NCBI RefSeq assembly: GCF_007860015.1
Contig: NZ_SJPS01000005.1
Location: forward strand, 124,001 to 188,000
Reading direction: 5' to 3'
Source: Bythopirellula polymerisocia
GTDB taxonomy: Bacteria > Planctomycetota > Planctomycetia > Pirellulales > Lacipirellulaceae
Length of the DNA: 64,000 bases
In this document: piece by piece, positions 37,201 to 45,141 of the stretch
Position numbering within the stretch: the first letter of the stretch is position 1
Layout: every line of letters begins with the position of its first letter
Notes under the pieces: generated by a model
What the model saw: only the letters and a program-made list of their open reading frames with translations
The model's database searches: none
Told to the model about the DNA's origin: nothing
Program-made: the position numbers and the translations under genes

Positions 37201-39202
37201 TACAGCCGGTGGATTCGACAAGCTGGCCGTTTATGGACGCGCGGGCAATCAATGGCAATGGCAAATCGACTTCAACGGCGATGGCATTCCGGACCTCATC
37301 AAGAACGAACCACTCAACATCAACGGCATCCCTGTTGCAGGCAACTTCGACGGAAACGCCGACAATGGCGACGAAGTGGGAGTTTTTACCGGCACGACTT
37401 GGTATTTTGACACGGATCACGACTTTCAGCTCAATTCGAATTCAGCGGTAACGATCGCGAATCTTTCCGGGTACCCCGTCGTGGGTGATTTCGACGGAAA
37501 CGGCTTCGAAGATCTGGCCACCTACAATCCGTCGTCCGGAAACAACGTTTTCTCGATCGCCACGGGGATAGCGTCCAACTCATGGTCCAACGTATTGGTT
37601 ACGTCTCGCGTCGGTGCCCAGGGAAGCGCCACTGGCTTTGCCGGAGTACGTGAGCGACCTATTGCAGCGGACATGAACGCTGATGGACTTGATGACCTTG
37701 GACTCTGGGTGCCGGACGGTCCCCAGTTAGTGACTGGTCAACTGGCTCAGTGGTATTTCCTTGTTTCAGGCGATAACCCGCTGACACCCTCCACCGAAAC
37801 GGACATCATTAATCGTTTCGTGGCAGGCGGAGGATTTGTTTCCTTCAGCACGGCGCCATTCGGTAACGATCTTTTCGCGCAATTTGGCAATAGCTTTATG
37901 CTGCCTGTCGTAGGTAATTTTGGTTTCCCATCTGCTTCAACAACCAATACTCCACAATCGCAAACTCCAGCGACCTTACCGGAAATCGCCAAGCCAGCTA
38001 CAACCCAGGTCTATATAGCGACAATTCTGCCGGCCACCAATCCAGAATCGATTGGCACACCGTCCGAGGCAGATTCGTCCACAAGAGAAGTGACCGAAAG
38101 AGGATTTACAAGACGCAAATTTGCGGGCAAGACGTCACGGATTGTTGAACCAACGAACACGGTCCCCCTGCCCTCAGATCTAGATCCATCTGAACAAGAG
38201 GCCAAGCCCGTTGAGCTAGCTTCCGAGTCAGTTGCACCAGAGCAACAGATAGCCCTGCTGGTCGAATCTCAAGTCACGATATCAGAATCCGCTCCCCCAA
38301 AATCTATTCTTGATGAATCCACTGAACAGCAAGCAACGGTCGAACAAGAAGTTCTTGAGAAGTCAATTGCGGTCCTCTCCAAGCAAGAGTCTGTACCTCA
38401 ACACTCCTTGCCAGCTATTCCAGGCGACGAGTCTCAGATTTCTACTATTGTAGAGCGGGTTGAATCACCAAGCGAAAAGCCAGCAGAAAAGACGTCCCCC
38501 GAATCGACCCTTTCACGCCTGCGGACATTGCGGTCTGCTACTTCGCGAATCAAGTCTGCTGATAAGATGGTTGTTGCGCCAATCCTTGGCGCCGCACCGC
38601 CACTTGCCGAAGAAGTTTACCCAGCTTCTGAGACGCTCGAAGTGGAGACTGTATCTCTCGGACTTGTTGACGACACCAATGAATTGCTTTTGACTCAAGA
38701 GTCAGGATCTGACGAAAAAGAACCGACACGCTTCAATGCAAGGTCATTGTTCAGCCCATTAAAGAGCAGAGCCACTCGTTTTGCCGCGCTGGCTGGAGAA
38801 TCCATTACCGAAGATACAAAGTCGGGACGAACTCCAGCACTCGAAGAGAAAGATACTACTTCAGCCAAGAAACCCGAGATCATCCCGAGCGTACCAGCTA
38901 TCGTGTCAGAGGAGGTGACCAAGAAGATTGGTTTTCAATTCCAAGTTGAATCAGTGATTTCAAAAAATTCTTCGCTTATTTCAGCTTCTCTAGAGTTGGG
39001 TTCATCACAGGAGACTCGGTTATCGCTGCGTCGTTTCAAAAACACCACAACAGAGGAAGTTTACTCAGCCAAGTCTTGGTCGGCGAAAACAGATCAGACT
39101 GAAATTGAGTCATCTCAATTGGCTGCCCTCGATTCAGCATTCGCCGATTTTTCGTCTCCAAGCGAAAAAGTAGCGTCAGATCTTGCGACACAGTGGGCTT
39201 AA
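31223..39202 (+). CDS. Giant secreted CSLREA / choice-of-anchor beta-helix protein
   Basis: 2659 residues from a GTG with ribosome-binding site gaggggg. Residues 25-45 carry the planctomycete export tag LTVETLEDRRMLA. Three CSLREA-type beta-helix modules follow (about 50-377, 385-749, 1306-1778), each opening with LSLREAV or similar and closing with DQRG ... IDIGA. Modules 1 and 3 are clear duplicates (MSRIFDITANTGDFTF versus MSRIFNITATTGDFTF). Residues 750-1305 hold a different repeat rich in LTAGG and SITE. Residues 1940-2245 contain FG-GAP-like units (DFNGDGIPDL, DFDGNGFEDLA). The last 410 residues are a Ser/Glu/Lys-rich tail without a recognised domain, ending ALDSAFADF. Probably a surface adhesin or matrix protein; function unknown. 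Confidence 0.9.
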   Translation: MLRWKSLLTIGLPKGVRRKARSRPLLTRRLTVETLEDRRMLAVMTVTDLSDDTLANLAGDSVLSLREAVEAINAGAAVDGIGPTSGTFGVDDRIVFDSTLFIGGAQTITLAAGELQLSRAVTITGPSDAMLTIDANQMSRIFDITANTGDFTFDTLTLIRGRTTGNVLEGRGGAIRSVTSGNLSIIGSTISGNSTTGILAHGGGVYTLSPLTLNNSTVSGNDTTGLFSYGGGVYAVNDITLTNSTVSGNNTATSSNGGGIWGSSGHLTITNSILAGNTAGGGNSDLRPSSGTLTVNFSLIGTGITPSVGDNNILSNDPGLAPLTDNGGTTLTHALLPNSPAINAGDPNFTSPPDFDQRGMGFDRVRNGRIDIGAFEVQDVIASPFIVSTLEDEQTNNGFVSLREAIASANTTAGAQEITFDPSLTSGGAATINIASQLPTITEALTITGPGANLLSIDAGLGGDGLKNGNGYRIFNIDDGTDTDIDVEISGLTLTGGDVGGVSPNSYGGAIFNRENLTLTSNTLSGNSASGNGGAVSNYGTATITQSTLSDNSATGLGGGLHNFMGTVSITQSTLSGNSASESGGGVFNLDGTVMITRSTLSGNSAIENGGGVYNALGTAMITQSIISGNTAATGGEISNVFSTLTLDSFNLIGDNSKSNLQALSGVIGGTSDILATSNGTNPTDLASILTPLADNGGPTQTHALVAGSPAINAGDPSILFDPAEFDQRGTPFVRVKNDRIDIGAIESDFAPVTLATIVSLDGGVLRIRDMSATGNDDDLQISLSSGNIVIMSNQTIDTDIPGSTGTGTMEVRVPLASITANQIDVDTAAGNDRLELDYAGGFFPLDVSFAGGDPTTGPGDSLAITGGTFSSVTHTHTGSDAGNIVLNTGTTGSTITYTGLEPVDMTGSTITDLFFNLPGTADNAILEDDGTSGNGISRIRSQNGTFETTTFTSPTNSLTVNLGSDAATFTVASLPDYSQSLNIEGEAGSDAVVFQGMINLSSTGASLTVINADGGITDAAGTSLLVNGTVTLNAAGGAITLGDNAADTTELGMLSITGGTVSITEETAVSIQSLVATTATLVAGTDITDLTNSSINVAGLATLTAGGLIQLGDNVGDTVNFGSIQAIGTSVSITEDSNMNVAGVTATGNVTLSADDNLSIAAGATIDTDGNDLTFSAGDDFLFAAGASIVNAGNVTVSADLPDEDGGTGSVVSFLGTISATQLTLNGGNDSDTFIVLPSVDTPINVNGGSPTAAPGDRLLVQVANISDAIVPAVPPTSGMVAFFASSHQAITFTSIETLLGGTLVVDNIIDEDDGDFSAGDLSLREAIGIANVSPGPDSISFAAALNGGTILLELGELEITEALTITGLGASLLTIDAQQMSRIFNITATTGDFTFEGLTLTGGRTIGDNVLIGDDSTFNGGAIRSRTTGNLSINESAITGNSTAGNYAFGGGIDAYDVSLTNSTVTGNSTAGAYAFGGGISAANLILTNSIVSDNSTAGEYAFGGGVYAYTVTLSDSTVTDNSTMENVGLGGGIFAFTNVMLTNSTVSGNSTAGESSSGGGIFAYNDVVLIDSTVSGNSTSGANAYGGGLVANNVELRNSTVSGNSTSGANAYGGGVVAFGNVSLTNSTVYDNSTSSAGADGGGIWANDGVVTIGSSIVAGNTAGGSNPDLRPGTGTLTVDYSLIGDTTGTGITILTGMENLLDISAELFPLADNGGPTLTHLPMPTSPIIDAGNPADFAGIDGVPQFDQRGNLFSRVRDGNGDGTSLIDIGATEVENQNNGPQVIGLFVTDDPNYDLFNPAEPTVAVQSITVRMRDLPPRSSAFTAPALDFTFANNKAFYSLIGDSTGIIPILDVQIDQDPTVPGQPATANIRILFATPLADDRFTLTLLDSIQDTLGNRLDGESNAVQPLTPDFPSGDGVPGGDFVARFTIDSRPELGVYGAGQVFIDSNGNYTFDPNNTDASNRDTVLLLGTSSDSIFAGKFVEAATDTAGGFDKLAVYGRAGNQWQWQIDFNGDGIPDLIKNEPLNINGIPVAGNFDGNADNGDEVGVFTGTTWYFDTDHDFQLNSNSAVTIANLSGYPVVGDFDGNGFEDLATYNPSSGNNVFSIATGIASNSWSNVLVTSRVGAQGSATGFAGVRERPIAADMNADGLDDLGLWVPDGPQLVTGQLAQWYFLVSGDNPLTPSTETDIINRFVAGGGFVSFSTAPFGNDLFAQFGNSFMLPVVGNFGFPSASTTNTPQSQTPATLPEIAKPATTQVYIATILPATNPESIGTPSEADSSTREVTERGFTRRKFAGKTSRIVEPTNTVPLPSDLDPSEQEAKPVELASESVAPEQQIALLVESQVTISESAPPKSILDESTEQQATVEQEVLEKSIAVLSKQESVPQHSLPAIPGDESQISTIVERVESPSEKPAEKTSPESTLSRLRTLRSATSRIKSADKMVVAPILGAAPPLAEEVYPASETLEVETVSLGLVDDTNELLLTQESGSDEKEPTRFNARSLFSPLKSRATRFAALAGESITEDTKSGRTPALEEKDTTSAKKPEIIPSVPAIVSEEVTKKIGFQFQVESVISKNSSLISASLELGSSQETRLSLRRFKNTTTEEVYSAKSWSAKTDQTEIESSQLAALDSAFADFSSPSEKVASDLATQWA
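35540..36170 (+). repeat. Tandem beta-helix coding repeat, 81-84-bp period, about eight copies
   Basis: Within the giant gene, a unit encoding roughly LTNSTVSGNSTAGAYAFGGG recurs every 27-28 residues, with DNA identity high between neighbouring copies. Pectate-lyase-like coils are about this length. Such repeats can change copy number by slippage. Confidence 0.8.
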
Positions 39203-39315
39203 CGTCATCGAAAACAGCATTTCTTGATGCGCGCCCCCTTTGGGCGATTAGACAGCTGATGCGGGGTGAGTGTCTTGGGGCTAGAAACGTGAGAATAGGC
39301 TGGCAGTCCACGACG

Positions 39316-39359
39316 CGCTGTAGCAAGCGAGGCCAACCAAGAGGGCCTCGCCTACAGCG
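39316..39359. terminator. 16-bp stem hairpin between convergent genes (possible dispersed repeat)
   Basis: cgctgtag pairs with ctacagcg and gcgaggcc with ggcctcgc, separated by a 3-nt bulge on one side, 9-nt loop. It overlaps the stop codon of the DUF1080 gene (39352) and lies 114 bp after the giant gene, so it can serve both as a bidirectional terminator. The palindrome with bulge is also typical of short dispersed repeats. Confidence 0.65.
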
Positions 39360-40416
39360 GAACGGGTACCAACCTCAGTTCGCGCACGTTCAGCTGTGGC
39401 GCCTTGAGAGTGATGCTCTCCGTTCCCGGCTCAAGAGTGAGGCGGCCAATTTGCTTGATGCGGTAGACTTGCGACGAGCCGGTACTTTCGATGGGGCTCT
39501 CAAGTTGCTTGCCGCCGGCCTGAAGGACTATCACATTACCGGCGTAATCGGACGTGGCGGACCATTCCAGGAAGACATCGTAGGTGCCAGGCTTGACTCT
39601 CTCGAGTTTCCAAACGGCTTCGCCATTGTCGGAGTAGAATTTTAATGCGTCCCACCCTGAGACATATGCGAATTGACCGCGATCGGTCTGAGCCGCGAGT
39701 GCGGACAGCACGATCTCACCTTGTGCGTTCGGTTGAATATGATCAATCTTCCCGTAGGACTTAATTGGATTACTTTTTGAGCCTTGATGGATTTCGATGT
39801 CTTTGAACATCACCAGCATTTCGTTGCCGGAGTGCATCTGCATGGCGAGTTGTCCAGCGGGTCGGCTGGGATCGTCTGTGACTTGGGCGCTAATCACACC
39901 GTTGACCTTTACGGTCACATCACCGCCGTCGGCAGCGATTTCTAGATCGTTCCACTCGTCAGGCTTGAAATATTCATGCTGCGATTTTTCGGTGGGCTTC
40001 GAGACCCAGGCACGGCGATAGCTTTCGTAGATTCCGCCCGAGTTGTGGCGGGGATCGACTTCGATTTGCAGTCCATGAGCCTTGTCGGGCTTTTCGACCA
40101 CCATGCGAATGTAAAATCCACTGTTGCCTTTGAGCGACTTAAATTTGAGCCGTAGGGTGAAGTCGCTATAGACTTCATCACTGACAAGGAGTCCGTATAG
40201 TTTGGCTGCCTTCTGCGTCTTTCCGACGATAGCGCCGTCTTCCACGACCCAGTCGCCGTCGCCCTCCTGGTGCCAGCCGGCGAGAGTTTCGCCATCGAAC
40301 AGAGAGACCCAGTACGGACCTGCATTGGCCGCACAGGCAATTCCGCTTGTTGCCAGGCCGAAAATCAGAGTCCAGGAGAGTGTTTGGATTGTCTTGCGTT
40401 GTTTCATGGTTCTCAT
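39352..40416 (-). CDS. DUF1080 (3-keto-disaccharide hydrolase-type) exported protein
   Basis: 354 residues (start 40416; an ATG at 40407 also fits). Signal peptide in the first 30 residues (FGLATSGIACAANA). Residues 32-215 are the DUF1080 concanavalin-like domain: SLFDGETLAGWHQEGDGDW, GNSGFYIRMVVE and the HNSGGIYE loop. This family includes enzymes that cleave 3-keto-glycosides made by exported Gfo/Idh/MocA oxidoreductases. Residues 240-354 form a carbohydrate-binding-like jelly roll (DVFLEWSATSDYAGNVI). A Gfo/Idh/MocA gene lies at 42238, so a linked 3-keto sugar pathway is possible. Substrate unknown. Confidence 0.87.
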   Translation of the reverse strand: MRTMKQRKTIQTLSWTLIFGLATSGIACAANAGPYWVSLFDGETLAGWHQEGDGDWVVEDGAIVGKTQKAAKLYGLLVSDEVYSDFTLRLKFKSLKGNSGFYIRMVVEKPDKAHGLQIEVDPRHNSGGIYESYRRAWVSKPTEKSQHEYFKPDEWNDLEIAADGGDVTVKVNGVISAQVTDDPSRPAGQLAMQMHSGNEMLVMFKDIEIHQGSKSNPIKSYGKIDHIQPNAQGEIVLSALAAQTDRGQFAYVSGWDALKFYSDNGEAVWKLERVKPGTYDVFLEWSATSDYAGNVIVLQAGGKQLESPIESTGSSQVYRIKQIGRLTLEPGTESITLKAPQLNVRELRLVPVPL

Positions 40417-40681
40417 TGTTCACGAATTGGCTGGGATTGGAAGGCGCGCTCTGGTGCGCTGGCGCTCCGCATCGCTGCCAGGCATACTTCGCATGATTTC
40501 ATAGGTAAAGTAGACTCAATTGAATGCGAAGGGGGCCATGGGTTACAATAGTTGTTATGCTCCTGAGCAATAATTGCGGCAAAAACACGCGTTCACTGCT
40601 TGTCAGTACCCTGTGGTCGACGCCGAGGGTTGGAGGATGCCCCTGCTAGTCTTGTTCTCGAATTGGTTGAAATCTAGACAT

Positions 40682-42100
40682 ATGAATACCCGTTTTAATT
40701 CGGTATCGGTCGTTACTTTGCTCGCAGCGATGCTGACGCTGAATCATTTTGCGGCGGCGAATTCGGGGGTAGACTTCCGCACCCAGATTCAGCCGATTAT
40801 CGAGACGGCGTGTGTTAGTTGCCATAGCGGCGACGAAGCCGATGGCGAGCTGCGACTGGAGACTCTGAAGACTGCCATGACGGGTGGCAGCAGTGGGGCG
40901 GCGATCGTCCCAGGCAAACCTGATGAGAGCCTGTTGTACACATACATCACGTTGCCTGCTGACGACGATCTGATCATGCCGCCCGACGGGCCGCTGGAGA
41001 AGGCGCAAATTGAGCTTGTCAAGCAATGGATCGCCCAGGGTGCCGAATGGCCGAGCGAGGTCACTCTTAACGCACGCGAAGTTGTTCCGCAGAAGTCTGA
41101 ATCTCCCGACAACCGGGAACTTGTGCGAAAAATCTGGACAACGATAGACAAACATTCGGGCGAAACTTCAGAATCTGATATGAAGGCTTACCAGGAACAA
41201 ATCCCCAAGACAGGTGTCGAATTCTGGATGGAGGCAATTCCGGGGGGCAAGTTTATCATGGGTAGTCCCCCTGATGAGCCTCTACGGGAAGCTAACGAGG
41301 GTCCCCAGTCAGAAGTAACCATTTCACCATTTTGGATGGGTCGGCATGAAGTTACTTGGGACGAGTACGAACCGTTTATGATCACAAAAGTTGACCGGCA
41401 CAAGAACGGTGCTCGCACCGACTACGACCCGGTCAAGCACGGCCTGGTCGACGCGATCAGCCAACCGACAGCACCTTATATCGAAATGAGTTTCGGGATG
41501 GGGCAGAGCGGGTATCCGGCCATCAGCATGACGCAACATGCCGCCAGCAAGTATTGCGAATGGCTCAGCGCCCAAACAGGCCACTTCTATCGTCTGCCGA
41601 CCGAGGCGGAGTGGGAGTACGCCTGCCGCGCCGGTTCAACGACGGCCTACTCGTTTGGCGACGACCCGCAAAAACTTGATCAATATGGCTGGTACTATGA
41701 CAACAGCAATGAGAAGTATCAAAAGGTGGGCCAGAAAAAGCCGAACGCCTGGAGCCTGTACGACATGCATGGCAACGTCAGCGAATGGACGATCGACCAG
41801 TATTTACCCGATTATTTCGAGCGTCTGGAGGGGAACGCTGAGAACCCGCTGGTCAGACCGAAAACACTCTACCCGCGAACTGTACGTGGGGGTAGCTGGT
41901 ACGACGATCCGGAGCACTTGCGCTCGGCTTACCGATTTGGTTCTGATCCGGCATGGAAACAGCAAGATCCCCAATTACCCAAAAGTATCTGGTATCATAC
42001 AGATGCCCGTTGGCTAGGTTTTCGGATCGTCCGACCACTGAAAACCCCAAGTGCCGAAGAGATGGAGTTTTATTGGAATAGCGCAACTAACAAGCGGTGA
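40682..42100 (+). CDS. Exported protein joining a cytochrome-c motif to a SUMF1-like domain
   Basis: About 472 residues from the ATG at 40682 (signal peptide MNTRFNSVSVVTLLAAMLTL ends at AAANS); upstream starts are less likely. Residues 30-120 hold a planctomycete-type cytochrome-c domain with one CVSCH haem site and the LPADDDLIMPPDGPL segment. Residues 180-465 are a formylglycine-generating/SUMF1-like fold (EAIPGGKFIMGSP, FYRLPTEAEWEYACR, DMHGNVSEW, VRGGSWYDD). The catalytic cysteines of real formylglycine enzymes are missing: the segment after RGGSW reads YDDPEHLRSAYR. So it is unlikely to make formylglycine. It may bind haem and a ligand. It is divergent from the DUF1080 gene. Confidence 0.87.
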   Translation: MNTRFNSVSVVTLLAAMLTLNHFAAANSGVDFRTQIQPIIETACVSCHSGDEADGELRLETLKTAMTGGSSGAAIVPGKPDESLLYTYITLPADDDLIMPPDGPLEKAQIELVKQWIAQGAEWPSEVTLNAREVVPQKSESPDNRELVRKIWTTIDKHSGETSESDMKAYQEQIPKTGVEFWMEAIPGGKFIMGSPPDEPLREANEGPQSEVTISPFWMGRHEVTWDEYEPFMITKVDRHKNGARTDYDPVKHGLVDAISQPTAPYIEMSFGMGQSGYPAISMTQHAASKYCEWLSAQTGHFYRLPTEAEWEYACRAGSTTAYSFGDDPQKLDQYGWYYDNSNEKYQKVGQKKPNAWSLYDMHGNVSEWTIDQYLPDYFERLEGNAENPLVRPKTLYPRTVRGGSWYDDPEHLRSAYRFGSDPAWKQQDPQLPKSIWYHTDARWLGFRIVRPLKTPSAEEMEFYWNSATNKR

Positions 42101-42237
42101 CCAAACAATTTTAGCTTGTGCTTTGTCAGATACCTAGATTTGGGATATTATAAGTAAAACGTGTAGGATTGCGGTTGATTCTTATCAACCCTCTTTCTTG
42201 CCCACTACTCACCTCAACCTACTCTCTCTCCCTAAGA

Positions 42238-43638
42238 ATGACCATGAGAAACCAATTCAACCCACAATCCGACCGTCGTCAGTTTATTAAAATCGCTGGG
42301 GCAGCATCGGCACTGAGCACTCTGACGCTTCCAAGTGTCCACGCTGCTGAAGGTGCAGGCAATAAGATTCAACTTGCCCTCATCGGCTGTGGGGGGCGTG
42401 GAACCGGTGCTGCTGGAGATGCACTATACGTGAAGAACGACAACGTTGAATTGCAACTTGTCGCCATGGCCGACGTATTCGAGCATCGTCTTGCTTCCAG
42501 TCACGAGGAAATTACGAAGTTCACTGAAAGCGACCCCGACAAGGTCAATGTCCCCGAAGATCAACGGTTTGTTGGATTCGACGCGTACCGCAAGGCAATG
42601 GACCTTTTGCGTCCTGGCGACATTGCTATCTTCGCTTCGCCACTTGCGTTTCGACCTCTCCACTTTCAGTATGCGATTGAACGAGGCCTCCATGTGTTCA
42701 TGGAAAAGCCTCTTGTTGCCGATGGTATCACTGCCAAGCAGATGAATGAACTTGCTGCTCAAGCCGATGCCAAGAATCTTAAATGCGGCGTGGGGCTCAT
42801 GGTTCGTCACTGTCGCGGGCGGCAAGAATTACACCAGCGAATTGCCGACGGAGAGATTGGCGATTTGATTGCCATGCGGGCCTATCGAATGCACGGCCCA
42901 GTTGGCTCGTGTTTCTCAACGGCCAAACCTGCTGATCGTGATGAATTGATGTGGCAGATCGAACGGTTTCACAGCTTTTTATGGGCCAGCGGTGGCTTGT
43001 TCAGTGACTTTTATATTCATCAGATCGACGAGGTCTGCTGGATGAAGAATGCCTGGCCCGTTAAAGCCCAAGCCCTTGGCGGTCGGGAATATCGCGATAA
43101 ATACGTCGATCAAAACTTCGATGTATATGCTGTCGAGTATACTTTCGACGACGGTTCCAAATTCTTTTTCGACGGCCGCACCATGACCGGCTGTCGCAAC
43201 GACATGTCGAGCACCGTCCATGGCAGCAAGGGATCGGCCATCGTCAGCGAGGCAGGCCATACACCAGGCAAGGTTCGCACGTTCAGTGGCCAACGGCAAA
43301 ATCGCCGGGATATCGTTTGGGCCTATCCTCAGCCAGAACAGAACCCCTACCAACTTGAGTGGCAAGACCTCGTCGATGCGATCGTCAACGATCGTCCCTA
43401 CAACGAAGTCCCCCGCGGTGTCGAAGCCAGCCTCGTCGGCAATATGGGCCGCATTGCGGCACACACGGGCCAGGAAATTACCTTCCAGCAGGCGCTCGAT
43501 TGGCCGCACGAACTCGCGCCAAACATCGCCGACTTTACTCCCAACGGCCCCGCCCCAGTGATGCCCGACGCCGACGGTCGTTACCCGATACCTAAGCCGG
43601 GTATTGTTCGAGACGCGGAGTATGAGTTATTGACTTAA
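42238..43638 (+). CDS. Tat-exported Gfo/Idh/MocA family oxidoreductase (second copy)
   Basis: About 466 residues (ATG at 42238 or 42244). N-terminus has a Tat signal, DRRQFIKIAGAASAL, ending SVHAAEG. The Rossmann part follows (IQLALIGCGGRGTG) with MEKPLVADG as the EKP motif. The C-terminal domain is complete. It resembles the oxidoreductase at 11139 in design but is clearly a separate lineage. It lies downstream of the cytochrome/SUMF1 gene and 2.6 kb from DUF1080, forming a probable 3-keto-sugar set. A strong terminator at 43676 follows. Confidence 0.9.
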   Translation: MTMRNQFNPQSDRRQFIKIAGAASALSTLTLPSVHAAEGAGNKIQLALIGCGGRGTGAAGDALYVKNDNVELQLVAMADVFEHRLASSHEEITKFTESDPDKVNVPEDQRFVGFDAYRKAMDLLRPGDIAIFASPLAFRPLHFQYAIERGLHVFMEKPLVADGITAKQMNELAAQADAKNLKCGVGLMVRHCRGRQELHQRIADGEIGDLIAMRAYRMHGPVGSCFSTAKPADRDELMWQIERFHSFLWASGGLFSDFYIHQIDEVCWMKNAWPVKAQALGGREYRDKYVDQNFDVYAVEYTFDDGSKFFFDGRTMTGCRNDMSSTVHGSKGSAIVSEAGHTPGKVRTFSGQRQNRRDIVWAYPQPEQNPYQLEWQDLVDAIVNDRPYNEVPRGVEASLVGNMGRIAAHTGQEITFQQALDWPHELAPNIADFTPNGPAPVMPDADGRYPIPKPGIVRDAEYELLT

Positions 43639-44013
43639 GGGCTGGTAGCGTCACCTAACGCGTTGGAAGAAAAAGGGGGCAGAACGGTTTTAAAAAAACG
43701 ATCTGCCCCGATTTCTCTCCGAAATGAGAGTAGAATGTCCCGTTATCTTCGCCGCTATCTTGTGCTGGGGGTTAAAGGCTCAAGCAGCTTGCTGGTGATA
43801 TGGGGCCGACCAGTGCAATTCTAATTAGTGCTCGTTTGTAGCGGCGGGAATCAATTCTCCTATCAGTCAGTTGGATTGATGATCGACGAGTCTGCACTGC
43901 GAAACCGCCTGCGAGGTGGTCGGCGGGAATCCGGTGATGGCTCAGAAAAACGCTGAAATAATGCGCTGAGAAGGCCACCATCAAGAATTCATCCAGATTA
44001 TACTAGAAGGATT
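43639..44013. other. Intergenic region before the FemAB gene
   Basis: 375 bp holding the terminator at 43676-43709 and a weaker inverted repeat near 43909-43925 (accgcct/aggtggt). No gene seen. Confidence 0.4.
43676..43709 (+). terminator. Terminator after the second Gfo/Idh/MocA gene
   Basis: Perfect 8-bp stem ggggcaga/tctgcccc, loop 18 nt containing an A/T tract, then atttctc. 38 bp after the stop codon. Confidence 0.7.
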
Positions 44014-45141
44014 GTGAGTTCTGATCGGTTCCCCACGTCCTGGCAATCTTTCAGTATGGGTCACATCGATGTCATCGAGAAAGCGTTTGGCACACAACCT
44101 CTAATCAATGTTGTGGCCCATAACGAACTGCGCACGCGGCTGAGCTATTGGCAAGAATTTCTCGCGCGTCAGGGTGCGGGACCGCTGAATCGTGATCCCT
44201 CGTGGTTGTTGATCTTGGCTGAAGGGCGAGGGCATGTGCCCTACTGTTTGGAAGCGATTTATGGTGGGCAAGTCAGGGGGATACTCCCTTTGGCACTGGT
44301 GGCCGGTCCACTCTTCGGACGGTTTCTGGTGAGCCTCCCGCATGTGAGTAGCGGGGGTGTTTGTGCGGACAATCCCGCGACGGCGCTCGATTTGGTGGAT
44401 CAAGCCATTGCGCTCGCCGACGATTTGAACGTCGATTTTCTTGAATTGCGCCACCAGCGTTTGATACCACATGCGCAACTGGAACACGTGGTCACCGACA
44501 AAGCCCATATGCTGATGGAGTTGCCTGCGGACGAAGGCCTGCTGTGGGACCAAGTCGGCACCAAAGTTCGTAATCAGGTCCGCAAGGCGGAGAAATTGTC
44601 GTTTCGTGGGACTTGGGGGGGCGTGGAAATTCTCGACGAATTTTACACGATCTACACCCGGCGCATGCGCGACTTCGGAACGCCCACCGATAGCATGGTG
44701 TTGTTCGAGCGGATTCTGGCTTGCTTTCCGCAGCGGGCCGAATTGATCGTCGTGCGGCAGCTAGATCGACCGGTCGCGGCGGCGATGGTGCTACATGGTC
44801 AGGGGTTCTCCGAGATACACCGCAGCGCCTCGCTTACCGAGTTGCGTTCCACCGGCGTCAACACCTGGCTGCATTGGCAGGCGTTACTGCGCGCGCAGCA
44901 GCGCGGCAATCGACTCTTTGATTTCGGGCGTCCGACTGTCGGTTCCAGTGTCTACACGTTCAAGAAACGCTTTGGCGCAAAACCTCAGCCTGCGGCCGTG
45001 CAGCACTATTTGCGCCGCGGTTCGCCCGAGGCGCTACGACGCGCGGGAGGCAAGTTCAATTTGCCGATCAAGCTGTGGGGTTGCTTGCCGGTCTACGCCA
45101 CGCGGTGGCTGGGGCCTTGGATCACGCGGGGGATGCCGTGA
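44014..45141 (+). CDS. FemAB-like acyltransferase associated with XrtA/PEP-CTERM systems
   Basis: 375 residues from a GTG with ribosome-binding site agaagg; ATG at 44056 is a possible alternative start. It has the GNAT/FemAB fold: LPLALVAGPLFGRFLVSLP, KVRNQVRKAEKL, and the conserved end RLFDFGRPTVGSSVYTFKKRFGA shortened as FDFGRPTVG. This matches the TIGR03019-type proteins found with exosortase XrtA in extracellular-polymer loci; they are thought to transfer an amino acid or acyl group to an envelope substrate. No exosortase is in the window, though three PEP-CTERM-like tails are (at 3451, 4899 and 8819). Cytoplasmic or membrane-peripheral. Confidence 0.85.
   Translation: MSSDRFPTSWQSFSMGHIDVIEKAFGTQPLINVVAHNELRTRLSYWQEFLARQGAGPLNRDPSWLLILAEGRGHVPYCLEAIYGGQVRGILPLALVAGPLFGRFLVSLPHVSSGGVCADNPATALDLVDQAIALADDLNVDFLELRHQRLIPHAQLEHVVTDKAHMLMELPADEGLLWDQVGTKVRNQVRKAEKLSFRGTWGGVEILDEFYTIYTRRMRDFGTPTDSMVLFERILACFPQRAELIVVRQLDRPVAAAMVLHGQGFSEIHRSASLTELRSTGVNTWLHWQALLRAQQRGNRLFDFGRPTVGSSVYTFKKRFGAKPQPAAVQHYLRRGSPEALRRAGGKFNLPIKLWGCLPVYATRWLGPWITRGMP

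Noticed and set aside
40682-42100. Formylglycine-generating (sulfatase-activating) enzyme
   Set aside because: The fold is SUMF1-like but both catalytic cysteines are absent after the RGGSW motif, and no sulfatase gene is nearby.
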